From Actinomycetota bacterium (GTDB lineage Bacteria; Actinomycetota; Humimicrobiia; Humimicrobiales; Humimicrobiaceae): a stretch of 16,048 nt of DNA. The notes under the pieces are model-generated. The model had not been told where the DNA came from and did no database searches. It was given only the letters and a program-made list of their open reading frames with translations. Location of the stretch: positions 1-16,048 of the forward strand of contig VGAU01000011.1 in NCBI GenBank assembly GCA_016870675.1, given 5' to 3'. Positions 7,012 to 14,179 of this stretch are shown here, one piece after another (position 1 is the first letter of the stretch; every line of letters begins with the position of its first letter). Position numbers and translations under genes: made by a program.

Positions 7012-8299
7012 AGCCGGGTTCGGCAAAATAACAAAAGAAATGAAAACTATAGCGAAAAAAGAAGGGGTTGATTCTGAATATATAAGAGAGAGCATAGCAG
7101 AGGGTGTTATTGTTATTCCTTATAATAAAAAACACAAATCTCTTGAAGTATTATCAGGAATTGGAAGAGGTTTAAGAACAAAAGTTAATGCAAACATAGG
7201 AACATCTTCAGAGCATACCAGTCTGGAAGAGGAAATAGAAAAATTAGACGCAGCAATTAAAGCCGGGGCTGATACTGTTATGGATCTAAGCACCGGTGGA
7301 GATATTGATAAAATAAGAAGAACTATCATAGACAGATCCGCAGTACCCGTAGGAACAGTTCCTATTTACCAGGCCGCTATTGAATTTGCAAAAAGGAAAG
7401 GTATTGTAAACATGACTGAAGATTATATTTTTGATGTAATCGAAAAACAAGCAGAAGATGGCGTTGATTTTATGACGGTACACTGCGGTGTAACAAGAGA
7501 ATCTATAAAAAGACTAAGAAACCAGGGCAGAGTTTTAGATATTGTAAGTAGAGGCGGTGCTTTTCTAGTTGAATGGATGATATATAATAAAAAAGAAAAC
7601 CCACTTTTTGAAAATTATGATAGACTGCTGGAAATAGCTAAAAAATACGATGTAACTTTAAGCCTTGGAGATGGGCTAAGACCCGGATGCCTGGCTGATG
7701 CCACAGATAGAGGACAAATACAGGAAACAGTAATTTTAGGAGAACTGGCAAAAAGAGCCCTAAAAGAAGGCGTACAGGTAATAATAGAGGGTCCCGGTCA
7801 TATGCCCATTGACCAAATAGAGGCAAATGTCTTACTTGTAAAAAAGATTTGCGGAGGTGCACCTTTTTACGTTTTAGGTCCGCTAGTTACTGATATATCA
7901 CCTGGTTATGATCACATTACAGGCGCTATCGGCGGGGCTTTAGCCGGTTACTGGGGCGCTGACTATCTATGCTATCTTACACCTTCCGAACATTTAAGAC
8001 TACCCACAGTAGATGATGTTAGAGAGGGAGTTATAATTACCAGAATTGCAGCGCATGCAGCCGATATCGCAAAAGGGATTAAATGTGCCATGGATAAGGA
8101 TATAGAAATGGCAAGAGCAAGAAAAAAATTAAACTGGGAAAAACAGATAAGTCTATCTATAGACCCGGAAAAAGCAAGGCGGTACAGAAAAGAAAGTAAA
8201 ATTACCGGTGACAAGTGTACGATGTGCGGAAAATACTGCGCAATTGATATAGTAAATAAATATTTTCGCCAGGATAAAGCAAGACATAAAGTAAAATGA
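6995..8299 (+). CDS. thiC: Phosphomethylpyrimidine synthase ThiC
   Basis: 434 residues, the short form lacking the N-terminal extension of proteobacterial ThiC. This radical-SAM enzyme rearranges 5-aminoimidazole ribotide into HMP phosphate. Conserved core motifs include TVHCGVT (about 160-166), the SLGDGLRPGC stretch, EGPGHMPIDQIEANV and YHITGAIGGALAG-type residues (here DHITGAIGGALAG). The C-terminal cluster motif is CTMCGKYC, that is CX2CX3C, one residue shorter than the CX2CX4C of the E. coli enzyme. It starts at GTG (6995) with a good GGGAGG about 9 bases ahead, inside thiE. The oxygen-sensitive cluster fits an anaerobe. Confidence 0.96.
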   Translation: MTLLSKAGFGKITKEMKTIAKKEGVDSEYIRESIAEGVIVIPYNKKHKSLEVLSGIGRGLRTKVNANIGTSSEHTSLEEEIEKLDAAIKAGADTVMDLSTGGDIDKIRRTIIDRSAVPVGTVPIYQAAIEFAKRKGIVNMTEDYIFDVIEKQAEDGVDFMTVHCGVTRESIKRLRNQGRVLDIVSRGGAFLVEWMIYNKKENPLFENYDRLLEIAKKYDVTLSLGDGLRPGCLADATDRGQIQETVILGELAKRALKEGVQVIIEGPGHMPIDQIEANVLLVKKICGGAPFYVLGPLVTDISPGYDHITGAIGGALAGYWGADYLCYLTPSEHLRLPTVDDVREGVIITRIAAHAADIAKGIKCAMDKDIEMARARKKLNWEKQISLSIDPEKARRYRKESKITGDKCTMCGKYCAIDIVNKYFRQDKARHKVK

Positions 8300-8374
8300 T
8301 ATATCAAAATTAAAGAAGGAAAATAAGTCTGAAAGAAAATCAAATTGGCAATACATTTATAAAAGAAAAAAGGA

Positions 8375-8412
8375 TTAAGGACAACGGTTTTTCATCCCGT
8401 TTTGTGCCTTAA
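8375..8412 (+). repeat. Hairpin in the thiC-thiL gap
   Basis: TTAAGG/CCTTAA (8375-8380 with 8407-8412), ACAA/TTGT (8381-8384 with 8402-8405) and CGG/CCG (8385-8387 with 8397-8399) form a 13-bp stem with two small bulges and a 9-base loop. It has no T run, so it is not an intrinsic terminator. It ends 8 bases before the thiL ribosome site and could affect thiL translation or mRNA processing. Confidence 0.4.
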
Positions 8413-8438
8413 GCGAAGCGAAAGGAATGGATATAAAA

Positions 8439-9395
8439 ATGGATATCTCTCAAATAGGCGGGGAATTTGCCTTGATAAAAAGGCTTACAAAAAAACCGTT
8501 TAGCAGGTATATAATTAAAGGTATAGGCGATGATGCGGCTCTTATAAAAGTGGGTAACAGGTACCTTGCCATTACCGCAGATACATTGGTAGATGGCGAT
8601 CATTTTTCACTAAGATATTTTTCTCCTGAACAGGTTGGTAAAAAAGCAGTAGAAATCAATGTATCCGATATAGGAGCTATGGGCGCAAAACCCAAATATT
8701 TTTTAGTTTCTTTAGTCTTACCGAAAGACATTGATGTTGAAATTATTGAAAATATATATAAAGGAATGCGGCAAGTCAGCAGTAAATACCAAATTGAAAT
8801 TATAGGCGGCAATATAACTCATGGCAAACAACTTATTATAGATATATGTATGATTGGAGAAGCAAAAAAAGAAAATCTCAAATTTCGTTCAGCCGCTAAA
8901 CCAGATGATTGTATTTTAGTAAGTGGAGATTTAGGATCAAGTACAGCTGGCCTGCACCTATTTTTAAAAAATAAAAAAGGTTTTGCAGAAGTAAAAAATA
9001 GACACCTCCAGCCAGAGGCAAAATTTCATAAAGTAGAGCCTTTCTTAAAATATATTAACGCAATGATTGATGTTTCTGATGGTCTTGCTTCAGATGTTTT
9101 AAGAATATGCGAGCAAAGCGATACCGGAGCTATTATTTATGCAGATTCAGTCCCTGTAAAATCAACAACAAAAAAAGCAGCAAAAATCTGCGAAAAAGAT
9201 GCTTTAGATTTTGCTTTATATGGTGGAGAAGATTTTGAATTAGTCTACACAGTTTCAAAGAAAAATCTAAATAAAGTTAAAGGAACTCTAGTAGGAAAAA
9301 TAACTAAAGAAAAGGGTGTTAGAATCTATAAAGAAGGCAAAGAGGAGCTCCTTACAAAGCATGGATATGATCATTTTTTAACAGTACATGACTAA
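8439..9395 (+). CDS. thiL: Thiamin-monophosphate kinase ThiL
   Basis: 318 residues from the preferred ATG at 8439; an in-frame ATG at 8427 would add four residues, but it touches the AAAGGA ribosome site (8421-8426) with no spacing, and the family N-terminus (MDISQIGGEFALIKRL) fits the later start. The enzyme phosphorylates thiamin monophosphate to TPP with ATP. PurM/AIRS-family motifs are GIGDDAA (28-34), TADTLVDGDHF (47-57, metal-binding aspartates), INVSDIGAMGA, IDVSDGLASDV and GGEDFELVYT. It follows thiC by 139 bases that contain a hairpin and no terminator, so it is probably in the riboswitch operon. A degraded copy lies at 15664-15893. Confidence 0.95.
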   Translation: MDISQIGGEFALIKRLTKKPFSRYIIKGIGDDAALIKVGNRYLAITADTLVDGDHFSLRYFSPEQVGKKAVEINVSDIGAMGAKPKYFLVSLVLPKDIDVEIIENIYKGMRQVSSKYQIEIIGGNITHGKQLIIDICMIGEAKKENLKFRSAAKPDDCILVSGDLGSSTAGLHLFLKNKKGFAEVKNRHLQPEAKFHKVEPFLKYINAMIDVSDGLASDVLRICEQSDTGAIIYADSVPVKSTTKKAAKICEKDALDFALYGGEDFELVYTVSKKNLNKVKGTLVGKITKEKGVRIYKEGKEELLTKHGYDHFLTVHD

Positions 9396-9430
9396 TTATA
9401 TTACCAGGATTATAGTATAGATCAGTAGTT

Positions 9431-9484
9431 GAGGAATCCACTCCGCCTTAATAAAAGCCCTAAAGCTAAGCTTGGAGCAACCTC
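9431..9484. repeat. Inverted repeat between convergent thiL and nifU
   Basis: GAGG (9431-9434) can pair with CCTC (9481-9484), and CTCC (9441-9444) with GGAG (9474-9477), enclosing an AAGC-rich centre. The element sits between the ends of two convergent operons, where a bidirectional terminator would be expected. It lacks a T run and the stem is interrupted, so the role is uncertain. Confidence 0.25.
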
Positions 9485-9522
9485 TATCACGTAATGTTGT
9501 AGTGTATATAAAAATTGAATAA

Positions 9523-9903
9523 TCATCTATTTTTACCTTGTTTTTTAAGATAATCATCAATAGCTGATTTCAACGCGTCTTCAGCCAATACAGAACAATG
9601 CATTTTTATTGGCGGTAATCCACCTAGTGCTTCAGCAACCGCTTTATTAGATATTTTCAAAGCCTCTTCTATACCTTTACCTTTTACTAATTCGGTAACC
9701 ATTGAACTGGTAGCAATAGCTGCCCCACACCCAAAGGTTTTAAATTTTGCATCAATGATTATATTATCCTTCACTTTGATATAGAGTTCGAGTATATCGC
9801 CACAAACAGGATTACCTACATGGCCTATACCATCAGGATTTTCTATTTCTCCAACATTCCTTGGATTGAGGAAATGTTCCATTACTTTTTCACTATATTG
9901 CAT
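9523..9903 (-). CDS. nifU: NifU/IscU-type Fe-S cluster scaffold
   Basis: 126 residues, the size of a stand-alone U-type scaffold with no extra NifU domains. It receives persulfide sulfur from the cysteine desulfurase and iron, builds a cluster and passes it to apoproteins. All three ligand cysteines are present: C34 in NPVCGD (with D36), C59 in TFGCGAA and C103 in MHCSVL. The GLPPIKMHC string resembles the LPPxKxHC site known as the HscA chaperone recognition motif in IscU. ATG with GAGGAT about 6 bases upstream. It lies 74 bases downstream of nifS and is the last gene of the sulfur operon. Confidence 0.95.
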   Translation of the reverse strand: MQYSEKVMEHFLNPRNVGEIENPDGIGHVGNPVCGDILELYIKVKDNIIIDAKFKTFGCGAAIATSSMVTELVKGKGIEEALKISNKAVAEALGGLPPIKMHCSVLAEDALKSAIDDYLKKQGKNR

Positions 9904-9977
9904 AACTATCCTCTTAATTTCTTAAGTTTTATTATTTTTTCAGCTAACGGTAAATTATGCATATAAAATTATCCTTT

Positions 9978-11138
9978 CTATTTTCTATACAAAGGAGACA
10001 TTGCTCGTAAGCGAGCTATAATTTCTGGCAAAACCTCCAACACATAATTAATATCTTCTTCTGTATTATCTTTACCTAAACTAAATCTTATTGACCCTTG
10101 AGCAATTGCTGGGTCTACTCCCATTGCTTTCAAAACATGAGAAGGTTCTAAAGAGCCAGAAGTACAGGCTGAACCACTGGAAACAGCAATACCTTTCATA
10201 TCCAGGCTAAGAATTATTGATTCCCCTTCAATAAATTCAAAACTCATATTTAAAGTATTAGGAAGCCTTTTCCCAGGATGTCCATTTAAATGCACATGAT
10301 CTATTTTCTCGCCAATACCACTGCATAATTTGTTTCTTAAATTGGTTAAACGTATTGACTCACCTTCCATGGTTTCTTTAGCAATTTCTATTGCTTTACC
10401 TAATCCAACTATTGCTGGAACATTTTCTGTCCCTGCTCTTCGATTCTTCTCGTGATGTCCACCTTGAATTAAAGGCTGTATCCTTGTCCCTTTGCGTATA
10501 TAAAGTGCACCTATACCTTTAGGGCCATAGATTTTATGTCCAGATAAAGAAAGTAAATCAACATTCAATTTGTCTACATTAACTGGAATTTTTTCTACAG
10601 TTTGCACAGCATCTGTATGAAGACAAATTCCTTTTTCTTTTACTATCTTCCCAATTTCAGCAATTGGTTCTATAGTTCCTACTTCATTATTGGCATGCAT
10701 AATTGTAATAAGAATTGTCTCTTTAGTAACTGCTTTCTTCACTTCATCCGGGTTAAAAAGACCATATCTATCAACTGGTATATAGGTAACTTGAAAACCT
10801 TGTTTCTCCAAATATTTGCATGGATTTAAAACCGCATGATGCTCAATAGAAGAAGTAATAATGTGATTACCTTTCTTTTCATTAGCATACGCAACACCTT
10901 TTATGGCAAAATTATCTGCCTCAGTTCCACCACTGGTAAACACTATTTCTTCTGGCTTAGCACCAATAAAATCAGCAACTTTTTCTCTGGCCTTATCTAT
11001 CGCTTTTCGTGCCTGCTGGCCAAACTGATGGATACTGGAAGCATTACCAAAAACCTCCTCATAATAAGGTAACATTGCTTTAACCACTTCTGGATGAGTT
11101 GGCGTAGTTGCATTATGGTCTAAATATACTTTTCTCAT
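9978..11138 (-). CDS. nifS: Cysteine desulfurase NifS/IscS
   Basis: 386 residues, normal length. This PLP enzyme removes sulfur from cysteine and carries it as a persulfide to NifU. Visible active-site residues: H100-H101 in SIEHHAV, D176 and Q179 in HTDAVQT, the PLP lysine K202 in SLSGHK and the mobile catalytic cysteine C325 in SSGSACTSG. The SGSACTSG context and the following EPSHVL are typical of NifS/IscS group I enzymes. Its ATG overlaps the stop of the reading frame that continues the broken cysE (TGATG), with AGGTGGAGG just ahead, so it is translationally coupled to the upstream gene. Confidence 0.96.
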   Translation of the reverse strand: MRKVYLDHNATTPTHPEVVKAMLPYYEEVFGNASSIHQFGQQARKAIDKAREKVADFIGAKPEEIVFTSGGTEADNFAIKGVAYANEKKGNHIITSSIEHHAVLNPCKYLEKQGFQVTYIPVDRYGLFNPDEVKKAVTKETILITIMHANNEVGTIEPIAEIGKIVKEKGICLHTDAVQTVEKIPVNVDKLNVDLLSLSGHKIYGPKGIGALYIRKGTRIQPLIQGGHHEKNRRAGTENVPAIVGLGKAIEIAKETMEGESIRLTNLRNKLCSGIGEKIDHVHLNGHPGKRLPNTLNMSFEFIEGESIILSLDMKGIAVSSGSACTSGSLEPSHVLKAMGVDPAIAQGSIRFSLGKDNTEEDINYVLEVLPEIIARLRAMSPLYRK

Positions 11139-11504
11139 CAGATTCCTCCACCTTCATTAAATTTTTCTTCACTTTTACTTGCAAAGGCTTTTTCTATTTC
11201 CCCCTTCTTCTTTTCTATCCGCTTATCTATATACTTTGTAATTCCTTCTAATATTTCCAATTTTTTAATTCTTTCTTCCAATTTCTCTTGCTCCTGGGTG
11301 TATTTCAATATCAGTAATATGGCGATTGGTATGAGAAAGTATTCTAGCTATCGTATAAAACTTCTTTTTGTAAAACCAATGTGCAATCCTGTGAAGCCAT
11401 ATTGCGTGAAGCCCAGGATAACAAAGAATTACTTCTAAAGCGTTCTTTGCTGCTGGATCTTTTATAAATACAGTTTGAATATCTTCCTTTAAGGTTTTAA
11501 ACAT
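11138..11504 (-). pseudogene. cysE: Serine acetyltransferase CysE, broken: catalytic domain missing
   Basis: An ATG at 11504, 11 bases after the previous stop and with AGGA 9 bases ahead, opens a 79-residue frame ending at TAA 11265-11267. Its sequence (MFKTLKEDIQTVFIKDPAA, then CYPGLHAIWLHRIAHWFY and IEIHPGA) is the N-terminal helical domain of CysE/EpsC serine O-acetyltransferase, which makes O-acetylserine for CysK. The match stops exactly where the left-handed beta-helix acetyltransferase domain should begin. From IHPGA onward the coding sense moves to the next frame, which reads EQEKLEERIKKLEILEG and continues as a charged coiled coil to a TGA at 11138-11140. That looks like the C-terminal helix of the same protein. 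The simplest reading is an internal deletion of roughly 100 or more codons with a frameshift. Acetyltransferase activity should be lost. Confidence 0.8.
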
Positions 11505-11515
11505 CTCTTTAAATC

Positions 11516-12232
11516 CTAAGAAATTTTTACATCTCCCCAAATACCCATTTTGTTGTCTTTGATTATGAGTATACCTTTTATCCCTTTTACCTTTTGAGCA
11601 AATTCTATCCCTTGGGAAATGTCTGATTCATTCTTTATAAGATTGCCAATTGCAGTAGCCGAGGCATCTGCAAGAGATGTGGAAGGAGATATTACTATAA
11701 CCGCGTCAGATTTTCCAAAACTTAAGGAATGCCCTACTGTACCTGAAGAAGCGCAAATCCCAAGGGGAGTTCCCTCAGGGAGAATCTTTATGGTTATCTT
11801 TTTTGTAAAAGCCGAATTTCCAGCATAAATGCCAATATTTCTAACTTTCAAACTTTTCATAAATATATCGCCGCCATTCTCTATGATTAGTTCTGGAGAA
11901 TAATCTAATAAATCTCTACCGACAAATTCAGCAATTGCCCCTGCTACTGCTGCCATTGGACCGACCCCCGCTTTTTTTGCTGCTTTAGCCATTTCTTTAA
12001 CAATAAGAGGGGCATTTCCCCCTACAGTAATGGGTTCAAGGCTGCTCACAAAAGATGGATTTCTTTCAATGTATTTTTCTAATATTAAACGATATCTAGA
12101 AACCAGCTTAATAGCTTTCCTTGTTAAATCCTTTTGTGCCAGAATATATAAATCGCTTTCTTTAACTACTACATTAAAACAAACTAAATCCCTCTGCTCA
12201 CACCAATCACGGTAAAATCTTACTTCTTGCAT
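11516..12232 (-). CDS. UPF0280/COG2122 ApbE-superfamily protein
   Basis: 238 residues from an ATG at 12232 that overlaps the previous stop (TAATG) and has GGAGGTG about 8 bases ahead; longer upstream starts lack such support. The family belongs to the ApbE (flavin-transferase-like) superfamily but has no firmly proven reaction. Motifs: GVGPMAAVAGAIAEFVG (89-105), ENGGD (118-122), SSGTVGHS (162-169) and LADASATAIGN (187-197), which match the ApbE-fold ligand and metal-binding regions. COG2122 proteins have been linked to sulfide-dependent homocysteine formation in anaerobes together with COG1900 and NIL-ferredoxin proteins, and the gene order here agrees. No signal peptide or membrane segment is seen, so it is cytoplasmic. 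Confidence 0.85.
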   Translation of the reverse strand: MQEVRFYRDWCEQRDLVCFNVVVKESDLYILAQKDLTRKAIKLVSRYRLILEKYIERNPSFVSSLEPITVGGNAPLIVKEMAKAAKKAGVGPMAAVAGAIAEFVGRDLLDYSPELIIENGGDIFMKSLKVRNIGIYAGNSAFTKKITIKILPEGTPLGICASSGTVGHSLSFGKSDAVIVISPSTSLADASATAIGNLIKNESDISQGIEFAQKVKGIKGILIIKDNKMGIWGDVKIS

Positions 12233-12639
12233 TAAAAATGCACCTCCATTGCTCTTGGTGGACAAGCAGGGATACATAGTTCACAGGCAATGCATTTATT
12301 GTCATAAAAATGAACTTTTCGAGTAATGGAATCTATAACTAATGCACCAGTGGGGCATACTGAAATACAAATACCACAATGAGTACACTTGGCATTATTG
12401 CGAATTATATCCTGACTAAGTGGTTGAATTCTTACTCCTATTCGGGTTAAATACTCTATTCCTTTATTGTACTCGTCATCCTGCCCTTTAAGTTCTAACA
12501 CCAAAAGTCCTTCTTCTCGTGGAGTTACATAGGCCTTAAGGATATTAAATTCCAAATTATAGTCTTTGACCAGTTTACAAATAATTGGTTGATCAATCAG
12601 ACGATTAGGAAATCTTAAGACAATTCGTTTGGAAATCAT
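12232..12639 (-). CDS. NIL-domain 4Fe-4S ferredoxin, homocysteine biosynthesis
   Basis: 135 residues. The N-terminal NIL domain (about 1-75) is a small beta-alpha fold also found at the end of methionine ABC-transporter ATPases. The C-terminal part is a dicluster ferredoxin with C85/C88/C91/C95 (CTHCGICISVCP) and C116/C119/C122/C126 (CIACELCIPACP). Proteins of this architecture act with COG1900 proteins to make homocysteine from aspartate semialdehyde and sulfide in methanogens and other anaerobes, presumably as electron or sulfur carriers. ATG with AAGGAG 6 bases upstream. It follows the COG1900 gene by 75 bases that hold a long hairpin, and its stop overlaps the next ATG. Confidence 0.9.
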   Translation of the reverse strand: MISKRIVLRFPNRLIDQPIICKLVKDYNLEFNILKAYVTPREEGLLVLELKGQDDEYNKGIEYLTRIGVRIQPLSQDIIRNNAKCTHCGICISVCPTGALVIDSITRKVHFYDNKCIACELCIPACPPRAMEVHF

Positions 12640-12655
12640 AGACTTCTCCTTTAAG

Positions 12656-12704
12656 GAATGTAAGGCTGGAGAAAGAGAAATCCTTAGCTCTCAACCCTAC
12701 ATTC
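12656..12704 (-). repeat. Intercistronic hairpin between COG1900 and NIL-ferredoxin genes
   Basis: GAATGTAAGGCTG (12656-12668, plus strand) faces CAACCCTACATTC (12692-12704). In the minus-strand transcript they form a 13-bp stem with two G-U wobbles, and a GAG/CTC inner pair. No U run follows, so it is not an intrinsic terminator. It lies just after the COG1900 stop and just before the AAGGAG of the ferredoxin gene, which suggests mRNA processing, stability or translation control. Confidence 0.5.
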
Positions 12705-12714
12705 TCTTCACTTC

Positions 12715-13926
12715 TCATTCTATTGGTCTTTCCTTTAAGAATTTAAAGGTTAAACCTGACTCTGGTCCCGGGAGCGAAGCTACCGCCTCGGTCAAAAGAA
12801 ACCTGCCGCTTTTAATCCAATCTTTCAGCGTCTCAGCGATTTCTATCGCCTTTGGATAACTTGAAAGTGGAGCAGTGGGAATCTCTCTACCGTGTAGTTT
12901 GATCTTGCCAGCCTTAAGTTGAGTATAGGATACTTCACCTAATTCAACCAGTGGTTTTTCACTATAAGGATATTGTTTGCCGTAATCGACGATAGGTGCA
13001 AATATTTCCTCATCCTTCACCGCAGTGTACTGAACAATCTCTTCATTTAAAACAGGGATAGGAATTCCTACGCCTACAGTGAGTGTCGCTCCATAACCCT
13101 GGAAACTCGTTCCCACTAACCACTCAGGTCTCATCTGCTTTAGATCCCCGATTACTGCCAGGGTACCTGCTGGAACGCAAGGAACACCATTATCCTTTCT
13201 CTTAGCTGTTGGATTATGCTGTGTTCCTTGCCAGGCTACATAGCCGACTCCACCACCAAGAAATATTTTTGTACCAATACCAATAGTTTTGTACAATGGG
13301 TCATTTAAAAGAGGAGAGAGTTGACCAGCACTACAGTAATTAGCATTGCCTAAGTTGGGCTTTAGAACTCCCATATAAGTATAAATAAGTTTATTAGAGA
13401 GATTAACTGCCACATTGTAGTTCTGATAAACATTTCTTGGATTAAAGAGTACTGCCTCATTCACATCTTTAATATTTATCCAGGTTTCCAACTTTCTTCT
13501 TGGATAACAGTCTGTACCATAAGCAGTGGCAGTAAGTCTAACGTCTTTACCGGCAACAAACTCTTCAATTACATGACCACCTCCATATTTGAACTCACCA
13601 GGATAAACTTTGTTTCTGGGGTCATCATCAGACAAGTGAGTACATCCAAGGTAGATGTCTACAGCAGCAAAACCACAATAGGCTGGTACCTCATTCAAAT
13701 AACATTTACCGCCACCTAATTTTATCCTTGGTTTCGTATGACCAAGATTTATATATATCCCACTTGAGCACATTGGGCCGAATGTGCCGGTAGTTACTAC
13801 ATCCACCTCTTGAGCAGCCCTTTTTACTCCTTTCTCCTCTACAATATCGACTATCTCTTCAGCAGTTACTACAACTGCTTTACCTTTTTTAATATTTTCG
13901 TTAATTTCAGTAATAGTTTTAGCCAA
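12715..13926 (-). CDS. COG1900/DUF39 homocysteine biosynthesis protein
   Basis: 403 residues, full length for the family. COG1900-type proteins replace the classical transsulfuration or sulfhydrylation route: with a NIL-ferredoxin they convert aspartate semialdehyde and sulfide to homocysteine. Cysteines at 53, 75, 84, 95, 140, 198 and 250 are available. The one in TAYGTDCYPRR (C140) is in a highly conserved-looking context and is my candidate for the persulfide-bearing residue reported in the family. Translation starts at TTG (13926) with a near-perfect AAAGGAGG 7 bases ahead; there is no nearby ATG. It directly follows the 42-residue zinc-ribbon gene (14 bases between). No separate C-terminal CBS pair is present. 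Confidence 0.92.
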   Translation of the reverse strand: MAKTITEINENIKKGKAVVVTAEEIVDIVEEKGVKRAAQEVDVVTTGTFGPMCSSGIYINLGHTKPRIKLGGGKCYLNEVPAYCGFAAVDIYLGCTHLSDDDPRNKVYPGEFKYGGGHVIEEFVAGKDVRLTATAYGTDCYPRRKLETWINIKDVNEAVLFNPRNVYQNYNVAVNLSNKLIYTYMGVLKPNLGNANYCSAGQLSPLLNDPLYKTIGIGTKIFLGGGVGYVAWQGTQHNPTAKRKDNGVPCVPAGTLAVIGDLKQMRPEWLVGTSFQGYGATLTVGVGIPIPVLNEEIVQYTAVKDEEIFAPIVDYGKQYPYSEKPLVELGEVSYTQLKAGKIKLHGREIPTAPLSSYPKAIEIAETLKDWIKSGRFLLTEAVASLPGPESGLTFKFLKERPIE

Positions 13927-13940
13927 TGGATAACCTCCTT

Positions 13941-14069
13941 TCAGTCTCCTCCGTCAAAGTAGAGAACAACATCTCTACACTTTGGACATATTTTAATATC
14001 ATCCTTGAATACATATACAGCTTCTCCACAATTTAAACATATTTTGATATCACCATTCCCATGATTCAT
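13941..14069 (-). CDS. 42-residue zinc-ribbon protein in the homocysteine operon
   Basis: A short frame with ATG at 14069 and TGA at 13941-13943. The product contains ICLNCGEAVYVF and ICPKCRDVVLYF, two CxxC knuckles (C11/C14 and C28/C31) separated by 13 residues, the pattern of a rubredoxin-like or zinc-ribbon fold. GGGGG lies 3-4 bases before the ATG. Its stop is followed immediately by the AAAGGAGG of the COG1900 gene, so the spacing is operon-like. I cannot assign a family. Possible roles are a metal-binding partner of the homocysteine enzymes, a sulfur or iron carrier, or a regulator. Both CxxC motifs in one frame, tight spacing and a ribosome site argue that it is real. Confidence 0.75.
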   Translation of the reverse strand: MNHGNGDIKICLNCGEAVYVFKDDIKICPKCRDVVLYFDGGD

Positions 14070-14106
14070 CACCCCCTAATAATAGATTTTTCATTTTATT
14101 TTTTCT

Positions 14107-14120
14107 GCCCCGCATGGGGC
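14107..14120. repeat. GC hairpin GCCCC-4-GGGGC in the cysK downstream gap
   Basis: A perfect 5-bp all-GC stem with a 4-base loop in an otherwise AT-rich 110-base gap between cysK and the zinc-ribbon gene. No U run follows in the minus-strand transcript, so full termination is unlikely. It could mark an mRNA processing or stability point that sets different levels of cysK and the homocysteine genes. Confidence 0.35.
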
Positions 14121-14179
14121 TACCCATGATCCATAACATATTCACCACCTACTCTTTCAATTTCCCATCCTAAAATCTT

